64,000 nucleotides of DNA from Sphingobium limneticum (GCF_008710155.1 NZ_VYPZ01000005.1:186001-250000), one strand, 5' to 3'. Counted from the first letter of the stretch, positions 44,905-53,818 are shown. The notes: generated by a model from the letters alone, not told the origin. Numbers and translations: made by a program.

Positions 44905-46308
44905 TCAGCCCTGATCCTGATAGGCCATCTGCAATATGCCCCAATGGCGGCCCTTCACATGGATGGACGCGATCACTTGTTTCAGCAGGATGACGTCGCC
45001 TTGGGCGGTTAGGCGGCGATAGGCCTTGATGCAGAAGGGCTGGGTGATCTTCGCCTGCTCGCGCGTGTCGGGGAAATCGAATACTACGCCCTGGCGCGCA
45101 TATTCCATATTCCATTTCTCGTCGCCCGGCCGCTGCTGCTGGGCGCGTTCTGGCATGGCGATCGCGCCATAGGCGTTGCGGTCGGTGAAGGTCATGCCAA
45201 ACAGGCCGGGGAAACCGCGTGCCCGTTCCTGCGCGGCGCGGGCGGCGGGCAGCATCACGGCCTGCGCCGGATGGGTGAAGAGGGGCGGATTGGTGCCGGC
45301 AATTGGCGCATAATCGTTGCTGAATATCGCCGATTCGCTGACCTCGCCCGCGTCGATCGCCCGCTCGATCGCCTCGCTGACCTGTCGGGCGCTTTGCAGG
45401 CTGAAGTCGATATAGGGCGAATCGGGAATATCGACTCCGCTTTCGGCCAGATATTGCAGCAGGTCGTTGGTGTCGTCGCTGGCGGTGGACACGCGGCCGG
45501 ACAGGCGTTGCAGGCCGTCGGCATTGTCCGTCGACGTGCTGGCCAATGCTGCCAGCCCGCCCCGGATCTCGCTTGCCGATCCCACCATCGACACGATCCG
45601 GCTGGCCATCGTTTCGCTGTTGCTCGACAGGCCCTGCATCAAAGTGCCCAGCCGCTCGACCAGCGCTTCGATCGTCTTGGTGTCGTTCAATGCGGTGCGG
45701 GCCGTCTGCGCGCCATGGGTGATGCTGGACAGCATGCCGCCCGCCTCGCCAGTCAGCGCGCCGATCGACTGTTCGATCGTGTGAGTCGCGGCTGCGGTCT
45801 CCTGCGCCAGCTTCTTCACTTCGGATGCGACCACGGCAAAGCCGCGCCCGGCGTCCCCGGCACGCGCCGCCTCGATCGTGGCGTTCAGTGCCAGCAAATT
45901 GGTCTGGCTGGCGATCCCGCTGATGACGCTGGTGACATGGGCGACGGTCTTCAATGCCTCGCCAAAGCCGTCCAGCCGCGCATGGATGCGACTCACCTGT
46001 TCGATCAGATCGACGAAATTATGATTGGCGGTGGACAGCTGCCGGCTCGAATCATCGATGATCATGCGGGCGGCGACGGCCTGCTCGCGCGCGGCTTGTC
46101 CTGCCATTGACACGCTGTCGCCATCGCGCGACAATTGCGACGCGGCGCCGCTGATCGCCTCGATCGTGCGGGCCTGGTGCGTCACCCGGTCGGCCAGCTC
46201 GCTGATATCTGCCTGAAGGTCGAGCGTGCGGATGCCCAGGTCGCCAGACAATTTGGCGACCTTCATCACCGCACGGGCGACGGTTTCGGATTGCGCTTCT
46301 TTTCCCAC
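44905..46308 (-). CDS. cytosolic methyl-accepting chemotaxis protein with C-terminal sensor
   Basis: 467 residues, no transmembrane helix. The MCP signalling domain is N-terminal: [20 protein letters not shown] and [20 protein letters not shown] form the conserved hairpin tip near residues 130-175, within long helical repeats. The C-terminal 160 residues ([52 protein letters not shown]) look like a Cache-type sensor. Starts at a GTG without a strong ribosome site; a Met at codon 15 is an alternative. Likely senses an internal metabolite. Confidence 0.88.
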   Translation of the reverse strand: MGKEAQSETVARAVMKVAKLSGDLGIRTLDLQADISELADRVTHQARTIEAISGAASQLSRDGDSVSMAGQAAREQAVAARMIIDDSSRQLSTANHNFVDLIEQVSRIHARLDGFGEALKTVAHVTSVISGIASQTNLLALNATIEAARAGDAGRGFAVVASEVKKLAQETAAATHTIEQSIGALTGEAGGMLSSITHGAQTARTALNDTKTIEALVERLGTLMQGLSSNSETMASRIVSMVGSASEIRGGLAALASTSTDNADGLQRLSGRVSTASDDTNDLLQYLAESGVDIPDSPYIDFSLQSARQVSEAIERAIDAGEVSESAIFSNDYAPIAGTNPPLFTHPAQAVMLPAARAAQERARGFPGLFGMTFTDRNAYGAIAMPERAQQQRPGDEKWNMEYARQGVVFDFPDTREQAKITQPFCIKAYRRLTAQGDVILLKQVIASIHVKGRHWGILQMAYQDQG

Positions 46309-46364
46309 GGAATCGATGGCTATCGTACCATGGTAAAATAAGGGTTAGCGATGCAGCGCGTGAA

Positions 46365-47282
46365 TCAGAGCGATCCCGCCAGCGCCAGCGCCACGCCGCT
46401 CACCACCAGCATTAGCCCGGCGACTTCGCTGCCGCGCATCCGTTCCTTCAAATAGAAGTGGCCGAACGCCATGGTGAAGGCGACCTCGATCTGGCCGACG
46501 ATTCGCACCAGCGCGACCGGGGCGGTGGCAAATCCGGTGAACCAGCAGGCGCTGCCCAGCGCGGACAACAGGCCGACCTGCCCCGACACCCGCCAGTTGG
46601 CCAGCACCCGCCGCATCTCGCCCGGTTCGCGCCACATCAGCCACGCCCCCTGCAATAGCGTCTGCATCAGCACCGTCGCCACCAGCACCAGCAGGGCGGC
46701 CAGGATGCGATCGTCGCCGCCCACGCTCTGGGTCGCGCGACGGATGCCGATCGCGGTCAGCGCGAAGAAGAAGCCCGAGGCGATGCCGGTGATCGCCGCC
46801 GGCTGGGTCAACGCGCGCAGGAAATCGCCCGGTCCCATCCGCTTGCCACCGGTCGACAACAGCATCACCCCCATCACGCCGCAGCCGATGCCGGCCCAGG
46901 CCAACGGATGAAGCCGCTCGCCCAAAAGCAGGAAGGACAATACGGCCCCCTGCACCGCCTCCGTCTTGGAATAGGCGGTACCGACGACGAAATTGCGATG
47001 CTTGAACGCCATGATCAGCAGGTTGGTGGCGATGATCTGCGCCAGCCCGCCAGCAAGGCAGAATGGCAGGAAAAGCGGCCCGATCGCCGGCATCGCGGTG
47101 GGAAAGACCAGCCGATACCCACCCAGCAGCAGCAGGGCGAAAGGGATGCCGTAGAGATAGCGGACCAAGCCCGCCGCATTGATCGACAGGCTGTGGCTGA
47201 CCCGGCGCTGCACCGCGGTGCGCCACGCCTGCACCGCGCCCGCGACCAGCGTTGCCGGTAACCAGATGGGGGACGTAATCAT
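46365..47282 (-). CDS. DMT (EamA-type) transporter, second copy
   Basis: 305 residues with ten hydrophobic helices in two halves (FALLLLGGYRLVFPTAMPAI, LIMAFKHRNFVVGTAYSKTE, GIASGFFFALTAIGIRRATQ, GFATAPVALVRIVGQIEVAF). The motif VGTAYSKTEAVQGAVLSFLL and the LVRIVGQIEVAFTMAFGHFYLKE stretch (read in two parts) are typical of EamA domains. Substrate unknown. Not closely alike to the transporter at 11154. Confidence 0.87.
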   Translation of the reverse strand: MITSPIWLPATLVAGAVQAWRTAVQRRVSHSLSINAAGLVRYLYGIPFALLLLGGYRLVFPTAMPAIGPLFLPFCLAGGLAQIIATNLLIMAFKHRNFVVGTAYSKTEAVQGAVLSFLLLGERLHPLAWAGIGCGVMGVMLLSTGGKRMGPGDFLRALTQPAAITGIASGFFFALTAIGIRRATQSVGGDDRILAALLVLVATVLMQTLLQGAWLMWREPGEMRRVLANWRVSGQVGLLSALGSACWFTGFATAPVALVRIVGQIEVAFTMAFGHFYLKERMRGSEVAGLMLVVSGVALALAGSL

Positions 47283-47338
47283 GCCCGCCCTATACAGGGT
47301 CGCCCGCCCGCGTCACCCCGGCGCTGGCGCATTTTGAA

Positions 47339-47357
47339 GTCAGCCGGCACGGCTGAC
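47339..47357. repeat. small hairpin
   Basis: GTCAGCCG / CGGCTGAC with a 3-nt loop, in the gap between the EamA gene and the 78-residue gene. Confidence 0.5.
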
Positions 47358-47390
47358 GGCGCGCAAGACGCGGAAAACAGCGGACTCTTA

Positions 47391-47426
47391 GAGCATGTTC
47401 CGATTCATTCTCATCGGATCATGCTC
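47391..47426. repeat. GAGCATG...CATGCTC inverted repeat
   Basis: GAGCATGTTCCGAT / ATCGGATCATGCTC, one mismatch, 8-nt loop, a palindrome type seen widely in alphaproteobacterial intergenic DNA. Confidence 0.65.
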
Positions 47427-47479
47427 CAGGACTGGCGCGAAGGCTAAGAGAGCCATCCGCCAAAAGCCGGGACCGGGCG

Positions 47480-47716
47480 TCAGCTGGGCTTGGTGCCGGT
47501 CGGCGCGGCCAAGGACCATCCCTGCCGCCCCATCGTCCAGTTCGCCTCCAGCCGCACCAGCGGATTGGGCGCACACCATATTTCGCCGCTGTCGGACAGG
47601 CCCGTCACCCAGATCAGATTATGCTCCTGCCCATAGTCGATGACGGCCAGGGCATAGCCCTTGCCCTTGCCTTCGACATGGACGGGCAGCGGCGGGTCGA
47701 GTTGCGTGAAGGACAT
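47480..47716 (-). CDS. conserved hypothetical protein (78 residues)
   Basis: MSFTQLDPPLPVHVEGKGKG at the start and YALAVIDYGQEHNLIWVTGL, then EIWCAPNPLVRLEANWTMGR. Compact, Trp-rich, no membrane segment; I recall similar small proteins in sphingomonads but no function. Ends about 85 nt after the GAGCATG inverted repeat. It is 110 nt downstream of the fumarase stop on the same strand. Confidence 0.7.
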   Translation of the reverse strand: MSFTQLDPPLPVHVEGKGKGYALAVIDYGQEHNLIWVTGLSDSGEIWCAPNPLVRLEANWTMGRQGWSLAAPTGTKPS

Positions 47717-47750
47717 GACAGTCTGCGGCTATGAGGTGCCGGACATAATG

Positions 47751-47785
47751 CGGCGCGCGAAAGGGGGTTCCTCTTTCGCGCGCCG
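47751..47785 (-). terminator. hairpin after fumarase gene
   Basis: CGGCGCGCGAAAG / CTTTCGCGCGCCG, perfect 13-bp arms with a 9-nt loop, 42 nt past the fumarase stop. No T-run, so an inefficient or rho-assisted terminator. Confidence 0.55.
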
Positions 47786-47826
47786 GCTTGATCCGTATCA
47801 ATCAGATAGTTGGAAAAGGGAGCGGT

Positions 47827-49347
47827 TTACGCCCCTTCGAGCAGCTTCTCGCGCTTGATCTTCTCCTGCCATACCAGCGGGGCGAGGCGGTGGACATTCT
47901 GGCCTTCGCTGTCGACGGCCACGGTGACGGGCATGTCCTCCACCGTGAATTCGTAGATCGCTTCCATGCCCAGATCTTCAAAGCCCACGACCTTGGCTTC
48001 CTTGATCGCGCGCGCGACCAGATAGGCCGCGCCGCCGACCGCCATCAGATAGGCGCTCTTGTGCGTCTTGATGCTCTCGGTCGCGGCCGGACCGCGCTCG
48101 GCCTTGCCGACGCAGGCGGCCAGGCCCTGTTCCAGCATCATGTCCATGAAGCTGTCCATGCGGGTCGCGGTGGTGGGGCCGGCCGGGCCGACCACCTCGT
48201 CACGTACCGGATCGACCGGGCCGACATAATAAATCACGCGGCCCTTGAAATCGACTGGCAGCGCTTCGCCCTTGGCCAGCATATCCTTGATCCGCTTGTG
48301 CGCGGCGTCGCGGCCGGTCAGCATCTTGCCGTTCAGCAGCAGCCGGTCGCCATGCTTCCAGCTTTGCACCACGTCCGGCGTCAGATTGTCGAGATCGACC
48401 TTGATCGCTTCCTTGCTCGGCTTCCAGTCGACCTGCGGCCAGTCGGACAGCTTGGGCGTCTCCAGATAGGCCGGACCCGAACCGTCCAGCGTGAAATGCG
48501 CGTGGCGCGTTGCGGCGCAGTTCGGGATCATCGCCACCGGCTTGCCCGCCGCATGGCAGGGATAGTCGTGGATCTTGATGTCCAGCACGGTGGCCAGGCC
48601 ACCCAGGCCCTGCGCGCCGATGCCCAATGCATTGACCTTGTCGAACAATTCGATGCGCAGTTCCTCGATCTTGTTCTGCGGGCCGCGCGCCTTCAGCTCG
48701 CCCATGTCGATCGGGTCCATCAGGCTTTCCTTGGCCAGCGCCACGGCCTTTTCCGCCGTGCCACCGATGCCGATGCCCAGCATGCCGGGCGGGCACCAGC
48801 CAGCGCCCATCTGCGGCACCATTTCCAGCACCCAGTCGACGATCGAATCGCTAGGGTTCATCATCTTGAACTTGGTCTTGTTTTCGGAGCCGCCGCCCTT
48901 GGCCGCGACGTCGATCACGACCTTGTTGCCCGGCACCATTTCCACGTTCAGCACGCAGGGCGTGTTGTCCTTGGTATTCTGGCGGCTGAAAGCGGGGTCT
49001 TTCAGGATCGACGCGCGCAGGCGGTTTTCGGGGTTGAGGTACGCCTTGCGCACGCCGTCATCGATAATCTCCTGCATCGACCGGCTATTATCGTCCAGGC
49101 GGCACTCCATGCCCCACTTCACGAACACATTGACGATGCCGGTGTCCTGACAGATCGGCCGGTGCCCTTCGGCACACATGCGGCTGTTGGTCAGGATCTG
49201 GGCGATGGCATCCTTGGCCGCCGGATTGGCTTCGGCTTCATAGGCGGTGCCCAATGCCCGGATATAATCCATCGGATGATAATAGCTGATATATTGCAGC
49301 GCGTCGGCGACGCTCTCGATGAGGTCGGCGGTCTTGATGAGCGTCAT
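47827..49347 (-). CDS. fumA: fumarate hydratase, class I ([4Fe-4S])
   Basis: 506 residues. Reversible hydration of fumarate to malate in the TCA cycle by an oxygen-sensitive iron-sulfur enzyme. NSRMCAEGHRPICQDTGIVN near residue 60 carries one cluster cysteine region, AGWCPPGMLGIGIGGTAEKA near 182 and IPNCAATRHAHFTL near 275 the others; GPAGPTTATRMDSFMDMMLE and KVVGFEDLGMEAIYEFTVED are class I C-terminal motifs. Fused alpha-beta form as in E. coli FumA. Confidence 0.95.
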   Translation of the reverse strand: MTLIKTADLIESVADALQYISYYHPMDYIRALGTAYEAEANPAAKDAIAQILTNSRMCAEGHRPICQDTGIVNVFVKWGMECRLDDNSRSMQEIIDDGVRKAYLNPENRLRASILKDPAFSRQNTKDNTPCVLNVEMVPGNKVVIDVAAKGGGSENKTKFKMMNPSDSIVDWVLEMVPQMGAGWCPPGMLGIGIGGTAEKAVALAKESLMDPIDMGELKARGPQNKIEELRIELFDKVNALGIGAQGLGGLATVLDIKIHDYPCHAAGKPVAMIPNCAATRHAHFTLDGSGPAYLETPKLSDWPQVDWKPSKEAIKVDLDNLTPDVVQSWKHGDRLLLNGKMLTGRDAAHKRIKDMLAKGEALPVDFKGRVIYYVGPVDPVRDEVVGPAGPTTATRMDSFMDMMLEQGLAACVGKAERGPAATESIKTHKSAYLMAVGGAAYLVARAIKEAKVVGFEDLGMEAIYEFTVEDMPVTVAVDSEGQNVHRLAPLVWQEKIKREKLLEGA

Positions 49348-49509
49348 CTACCCTGGTCCCTATATCCTGCGGCCCACCTCTGCACGGCGGGTCTTGCAAG
49401 GGGCAGCGGCTAGTGCGGAATCACGCCCAAGTCCAGTGAGACACGCTCGCAAGAGCGGCCAAAGGAAAACGGGCGATAGTAGGGAATCGTCCGATATCAC
49501 CCTGCCGAC

Positions 49510-49523
49510 CACAATATCTTGTG
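49510..49523. promoter_or_regulatory. CACAATATCTTGTG palindrome, NrdR-box-like
   Basis: Near-perfect 14-nt inverted repeat (CACAAnATnTTGTG), close to the NrdR consensus ACACWATATATWGTGT. It is far (about 500 nt) from nrdA and also 163 nt upstream of the fumarase start, so its target is open. Confidence 0.4.
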
Positions 49524-49815
49524 TGTGCGATTCCCTGCGACCGGATGTGCGTCTGCCCTGGGCGGCTGCACCATGGCCATCCCGGTGCGATCGCGATGAC
49601 GATCTCTGTCATGATTTTTAGACCTTTGTCGGAAAATCCGTGGCAAGGATTTTTTATTTTTTATCTGCCCGAACCCTCTTGCCTTTTGTGGGGGCAAGGC
49701 AACTCCGCGCGTCGCTCGTGGCAGGGGCGATGAGAGGACTCATTTTGGCGACGGACGGTTTCATCATCCTGTCACCTCCCGATGATTCGCCTCTTGTCGG
49801 GCGGCCGATAGTTAT

Positions 49816-49864
49816 GCACTATCTGTGGTATCGGGTTAACGGGGGTCACCCAACAGATTGTGAT
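49816..49864 (+). promoter_or_regulatory. pair of weak NrdR-like boxes before nrdA
   Basis: GCACTATCTGTGGTAT (49816-49831) matches the NrdR box in 12 of 16 positions; a weaker CCCAACAGATTGTGAT follows 33 nt on, near the three-turn spacing usual for NrdR pairs. Class I nrd genes are commonly NrdR targets. Confidence 0.35.
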
Positions 49865-50025
49865 TGCATCGTCGGATGATTTTTCGGCGATAGGGGCTTT
49901 TTGTCTCCGCATTCTGTCGGTTGGACCACTTTCCGTCCCCGCAACGATAGGGTTCATGCTAGGATGCGCGGCTTGTCGCGACCCGCTGGACCGAATCGAA
50001 CGGAACAGGAACAACGGGGACTCGC

Positions 50026-51966
50026 ATGGATTTTCGAGATAGTGGACAAGGTGGCGACGTGGCGACTGTAATGGATGATCTGTTGGAAGAGGCGAAGGTC
50101 GCCGTGGCGGCAGCGCAAGCGGCGCCGGCCCAGGCCGAACCGATGACCTCTTCGACCGTGCTGGCGCGGCGTTTCCCGGTCACGACCGATTCTTCGCGTG
50201 ACGCTTTGCTGACGGAATTCGGCAAGGAAACGCTGAACGACCGCTATCTGCTGCCCGGCGAATCCTATCAGGATCTCTTCGCGCGCGTCGCGGCGGCCTA
50301 TTCTGACGACGCGGACCATGCCCAGCGCGTCTACGACTATATTTCGAAGCTGTGGTTCATGCCCGCTACGCCGGTCCTGTCGAATGGCGGCACCGGTCGC
50401 GGCCTGCCGATCAGCTGCTATCTCAACAGCGTCGATGACAGCCTGGAAGGCATCGTCAACACCTGGAACGAGAATGTCTGGCTCGCCTCGCGCGGCGGCG
50501 GCATCGGCACCTATTGGGGCAATGTGCGCGGCATCGGCGAACCGGTCGGCCTCAATGGCAAGACCTCAGGTATCATCCCCTTCGTCCGCGTGATGGATTC
50601 GCTGACTCTCGCGATCAGCCAGGGCAGCCTGCGTCGTGGTTCGGCCGCCTGCTATCTCGACGTGTCGCACCCGGAGATCGAGGAATTCCTCGAAGTCCGC
50701 AACACCACCGGCGATTTCAACCGCAAGGCGCTGAACCTCCATCACGGCGTTCTCATCACCGACGCCTTCATGGAAGCGGTGCGCGCCAATGACGAATGGA
50801 ATCTGACCTCGCCCAAGGACGGGTCGGTGCGCGCCACCGTCAACGCCCGGTCGCTGTTCCAGAAAATCGTGGAAACGCGCCTGCGCACCGGTGAACCCTA
50901 TATCGTGTTCAACGACACGGTGAACCGCATGATGCCCAAGCATCATCGCGATCTGGGCCTGAAGGTATCGACGTCGAACCTCTGTTCGGAAATCACCCTG
51001 CCGACCGGTTTCGACCATCTGGGCAACGACCGCACGGCCGTCTGCTGCCTGTCGTCGATGAATCTGGAAACCTGGGACGAGTGGAAGGATCATCCGACCT
51101 TCGCGGAAGACATCATGCGCTTCCTCGACAATGTCCTTCAGGATTATATCGACCGCGCGCCGCCCGAAATGGCGCGCGCCAAGTACAGCGCCACCCGCGA
51201 ACGTTCGGTGGGCCTTGGCGTGATGGGCTTCCACAGCTTCCTGCAGGCGCGCAACATCCCGTTCGAAGGCGCCATGGCCAAATCGTGGAACCTGCGCATC
51301 TTCAAGCATATCAATGCCAAGGTGAACGAGGCGTCGATGCTGCTGGCGCAGGAACGCGGTCCTTGCCCGGACGCCGCCGACATGGGCGTGATGGAACGGT
51401 TCAGCTGCAAGATGGCGATCGCGCCCACCGCGTCGATCAGCATCATCTGCGGCGGCACGTCCGCCTGTATCGAGCCGATCCCGGCGAACATCTACACGCA
51501 CAAGACGCTGTCGGGCAGCTTCTCGGTCAAGAATCCGTACCTTGAAAAGCTGCTGGTGGCGAAAGCCAAGGACAGCAGCGCGGTATGGAATTCGATCCTG
51601 GAGCGCGGTGGTTCGGTCCAGCATCTCGACTTCCTGACGCAGGAAGAAAAGGACACGTTCAAGACCAGCTTCGAAATCGACCAGCGCTGGCTGCTCGAAC
51701 TCGCGGCCGACCGCACGCCCTATATCGATCAGGCGCAGTCGTTGAACCTGTTCATCCCGGCGGACGTCGAGAAGTGGGATCTGCTGATGCTCCACTTCCG
51801 CGCATGGGAATTGGGCATCAAGTCGCTCTATTATCTGCGCTCCAAGTCGGTCCAGCGTGCGGGCTTTGCGGGCAGCGGCGGCGTGGAGGCCGACAATACG
51901 ATCGACGCCCCCAAGTTCGAAATCGGCGAGACAACCGACTATGACGAGTGCCTCGCCTGTCAGTGA
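50026..51966 (+). CDS. nrdA: ribonucleoside-diphosphate reductase, large subunit
   Basis: 646 residues, class I RNR reducing NDPs to dNDPs. Active-site features: the cysteine loop STSNLCSEITLPTGFD, NDRTAVCCLSSMNLETWDEW, PISCYLNSVDDSLEG, the finger PTASISIICGGTSACIEPIP, and the C-terminal redox pair in DYDECLACQ. The N-terminus (LLEEAKVAVAAAQAAPAQAE) lacks an ATP-cone, which the 760-residue E. coli enzyme uses for dATP feedback. GGGGA precedes the ATG. A DUF559 gene separates it from nrdB. Confidence 0.96.
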   Translation: MDFRDSGQGGDVATVMDDLLEEAKVAVAAAQAAPAQAEPMTSSTVLARRFPVTTDSSRDALLTEFGKETLNDRYLLPGESYQDLFARVAAAYSDDADHAQRVYDYISKLWFMPATPVLSNGGTGRGLPISCYLNSVDDSLEGIVNTWNENVWLASRGGGIGTYWGNVRGIGEPVGLNGKTSGIIPFVRVMDSLTLAISQGSLRRGSAACYLDVSHPEIEEFLEVRNTTGDFNRKALNLHHGVLITDAFMEAVRANDEWNLTSPKDGSVRATVNARSLFQKIVETRLRTGEPYIVFNDTVNRMMPKHHRDLGLKVSTSNLCSEITLPTGFDHLGNDRTAVCCLSSMNLETWDEWKDHPTFAEDIMRFLDNVLQDYIDRAPPEMARAKYSATRERSVGLGVMGFHSFLQARNIPFEGAMAKSWNLRIFKHINAKVNEASMLLAQERGPCPDAADMGVMERFSCKMAIAPTASISIICGGTSACIEPIPANIYTHKTLSGSFSVKNPYLEKLLVAKAKDSSAVWNSILERGGSVQHLDFLTQEEKDTFKTSFEIDQRWLLELAADRTPYIDQAQSLNLFIPADVEKWDLLMLHFRAWELGIKSLYYLRSKSVQRAGFAGSGGVEADNTIDAPKFEIGETTDYDECLACQ

Positions 51967-51977
51967 CCCTGTGATTT

Positions 51978-52043
51978 CCTCTCCCCTTGTGGGAGAGGAA
52001 GGGGCCCGCGTCGCGCAGCGGCGTGGGAAGGTGAGGGGGAAAG
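51978..52043 (+). repeat. left inverted repeat bordering the DUF559 gene
   Basis: Starts CCTCTCCCCTTGTGGGAGAG, continues GGGGCCCGCGTCGCGCAGCG and ends GGTGAGGGGGAAAG. It is the inverted counterpart of 52359-52422 with scattered mismatches. Begins 11 nt after the nrdA stop. Confidence 0.88.
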
Positions 52044-52447
52044 CCCCGAACCCGAAGACAGCGCGTGCTCGCGAATTGCGCTGCAACGCAACCGACGCCG
52101 AAAAGCGCCTTTGGGCGCTGCTCCGCGAAAAGCTGCCAGCCGCGAAATTCCGCCGTCAGGTGCCATTTGGCCCCTATTTCGCTGATTTCGCTTCGCATGG
52201 AAGCCGACTGATCTTGGAGATCGATGGTGGCCAGCATGATGAAGCGACGGATGCGGACCGCACGGCCTTCCTTCAAGGGGAAGGCTATCATGTGATCCGT
52301 TTCTGGAACCATGATGTGATGCAAAATTCTGAAGGCGTGTTGGCAGCTATTGCCAGCGCTTTCTCCCCTCACCCTCCCGTCGCTGCCGCGACGGGCCCCT
52401 CCCTCTCCCACAAGGGGAGAGGGGCTGGAACAGATTTCGCGGAGTAA
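52031..52447 (+). CDS. DUF559 endonuclease-fold protein
   Basis: 138 residues from a GTG at 52031, which lies inside the left repeat; upstream frame is open into nrdA but not protein-like. TARARELRCNATDAEKRLWA, FGPYFADFASHGSRLILEID and EIDGGQHDEATDADRTAFLQ, then GYHVIRFWNHDVMQNSEGVL, give the DUF559 (Vsr-like, PD-(D/E)XK) fold with the D...ExD pattern. The last 28 residues are coded by the right repeat. It ends 6 nt before nrdB. Substrate unknown; probably nicks or cuts DNA. Confidence 0.85.
   Translation: MRGKAPNPKTARARELRCNATDAEKRLWALLREKLPAAKFRRQVPFGPYFADFASHGSRLILEIDGGQHDEATDADRTAFLQGEGYHVIRFWNHDVMQNSEGVLAAIASAFSPHPPVAAATGPSLSHKGRGAGTDFAE
52359..52422 (-). repeat. right inverted repeat bordering the DUF559 gene
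   Basis: Reads (reverse strand) CCTCTCCCCTTGTGGGAGAG, then GGGGCCCGTCGCGGCAGCGA and GGTGAGGGGAGAAAG, matching the left copy at 51978-52043. Lies within the 3' coding end of the DUF559 gene. Confidence 0.88.
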
Positions 52448-52453
52448 CCACCC

Positions 52454-53503
52454 ATGCCCCTTCTTCAAGCCTCCAAGGTCTACAAGCCCTTCGAATATCC
52501 CTGGGCCTATGAATTCTGGAAGCGCCAGCAGCAGCTGCACTGGCTGCCCGAAGAAGTACCGCTGGGCGAGGATTGCCGCGATTGGGCGCAGAAGCTGTCC
52601 GATCATGAGCGCAACCTGCTGACCCAGATTTTCCGCTTCTTCACCCAGGCGGACGTGGAAGTGCAGGATTGCTATCACGAAAAATATGGCCGGGTGTTCA
52701 AGCCGACCGAAATCAAGATGATGCTGACCGCGTTCAGCAATATGGAAACGGTCCATATCGCCGCCTACAGCCATCTGCTCGACACGATCGGCATGCCCGA
52801 AAGCGAGTACAGCGCCTTCCTCCAGTATAAGGAGATGAAGGACAAGCATGACTATCTCGCCACCTTCGGCGTCGATAGCGATGAGGATATCGCCCGCACG
52901 CTCGCCATGTTCGGCGGCTTTACCGAAGGCTTGCAGCTTTTCGCGTCCTTCGCGATGCTGATGAACTTCCCGCGCTTCAACAAGATGAAGGGCATGGGCC
53001 AGATCGTCACCTGGTCGGTCCGCGACGAGACGCTGCATTGCGAGGGCATCATCAAGCTGTTCCACGCCTTCTGCGCCGAACGCCAGTGCCTGACCCCCGC
53101 GGTCAAGGACGACATCATGGACATGTGCCAGAAGACCGTCCGCATCGAAGACGCCTTCGTCGATCTGGTCTTCGAAATGGGGCCGGTGCCCGGCATGACG
53201 CCCAAGGACATCAAGAAATATGTCCGCTACATCGCCGACTGGCGCCTGGGCCAGCTGGGTTTGAAGCCCATCTACATGATCGACGAGCATCCGCTGCCCT
53301 GGCTGACCCCGCTGTTGAATGGCGTGGAGCATGCCAACTTCTTCGAAACCCGCGCCACCGAATATTCGAAGGGCGCGACGCGCGGCCAGTGGAACGACGT
53401 CTGGGACGCCTTCGACCGCCGCCAGCAGGTCAAGGGCGGCGAAGCGGCCAACATCGATACCGACCCTGATATGTTCAAGGCAGCGGGCATCGCGGCGGAG
53501 TGA
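52454..53503 (+). CDS. nrdB: ribonucleoside-diphosphate reductase, small subunit
   Basis: 349 residues, ferritin-like diiron protein that makes the radical for NrdA. Ligand helices: FFTQADVEVQDCYHEKYGRV, FSNMETVHIAAYSHLLDTIG (Glu, His and the radical-position Tyr of AYSH), GFTEGLQLFASFAMLMNFPR and VRDETLHCEGIIKLFHAFCA (Glu and His). Tyr is kept, so the standard tyrosyl-radical cofactor is expected. GGAG is 9 nt upstream of the ATG, right after the DUF559 stop. Confidence 0.96.
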   Translation: MPLLQASKVYKPFEYPWAYEFWKRQQQLHWLPEEVPLGEDCRDWAQKLSDHERNLLTQIFRFFTQADVEVQDCYHEKYGRVFKPTEIKMMLTAFSNMETVHIAAYSHLLDTIGMPESEYSAFLQYKEMKDKHDYLATFGVDSDEDIARTLAMFGGFTEGLQLFASFAMLMNFPRFNKMKGMGQIVTWSVRDETLHCEGIIKLFHAFCAERQCLTPAVKDDIMDMCQKTVRIEDAFVDLVFEMGPVPGMTPKDIKKYVRYIADWRLGQLGLKPIYMIDEHPLPWLTPLLNGVEHANFFETRATEYSKGATRGQWNDVWDAFDRRQQVKGGEAANIDTDPDMFKAAGIAAE

Positions 53504-53575
53504 TGCGTGAGGGAAGGTCGGGCGTCCGATCTTCCCGATACCATCGCCATTCCAGGAGAGGCCGGGAGCGTCTCC

Positions 53576-53818
53576 ATGCCAAAGGTCTTTTCCTGGAACG
53601 GCCACCGCTTTCATTTCTACGCGAACGAGGGCGATCCGCGCGAACCTTTGCATATTCATGTGCGCAAAGGGCGCGACAATGCGAAATTTTGGCTCTGGCC
53701 AGACGTGGTCGTCGCCGAAAGCAAGGGCTTTCCTGCCCATATGCTTTCGCAGCTATCCCATGTTATAGAAGGACGTCGTACAGAGATAGAAAGCGCATGG
53801 AATGACTTCTTCTCCTGA
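53576..53818 (+). CDS. DUF4160 domain protein
   Basis: 80 residues from the ATG at 53576 with GGGAG upstream; the frame opens earlier. MPKVFSWNGHRFHFYANEGD and REPLHIHVRKGRDNAKFWLW are the DUF4160 signature, followed by SKGFPAHMLSQLSHVIEGRR. Cytosolic, basic. Its end overlaps the DUF2442 gene by 17 nt. The pair resembles a toxin-antitoxin layout; activity is not established. Confidence 0.85.
   Translation: MPKVFSWNGHRFHFYANEGDPREPLHIHVRKGRDNAKFWLWPDVVVAESKGFPAHMLSQLSHVIEGRRTEIESAWNDFFS

Larger units (their letters stand above)
49348..50025. other. 678-nt leader region upstream of nrdA
   Basis: Longest gene-free stretch of the window. Open frames here lack ribosome sites and family likeness. 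It holds a CACAATATCTTGTG palindrome at 49510-49523, an AT-rich run at 49650-49670 (ATTTTTTATTTTTTAT) and two weak NrdR-like sites at about 49816-49831 and 49849-49864, and so is probably a regulatory leader of the nrd operon. No riboswitch class was recognised. Confidence 0.6.

Noticed and set aside
49640-49879. 79-codon frame in the nrdA leader
   Set aside because: No ribosome site, covers the AT-rich run and the NrdR-like box, and has no family likeness.
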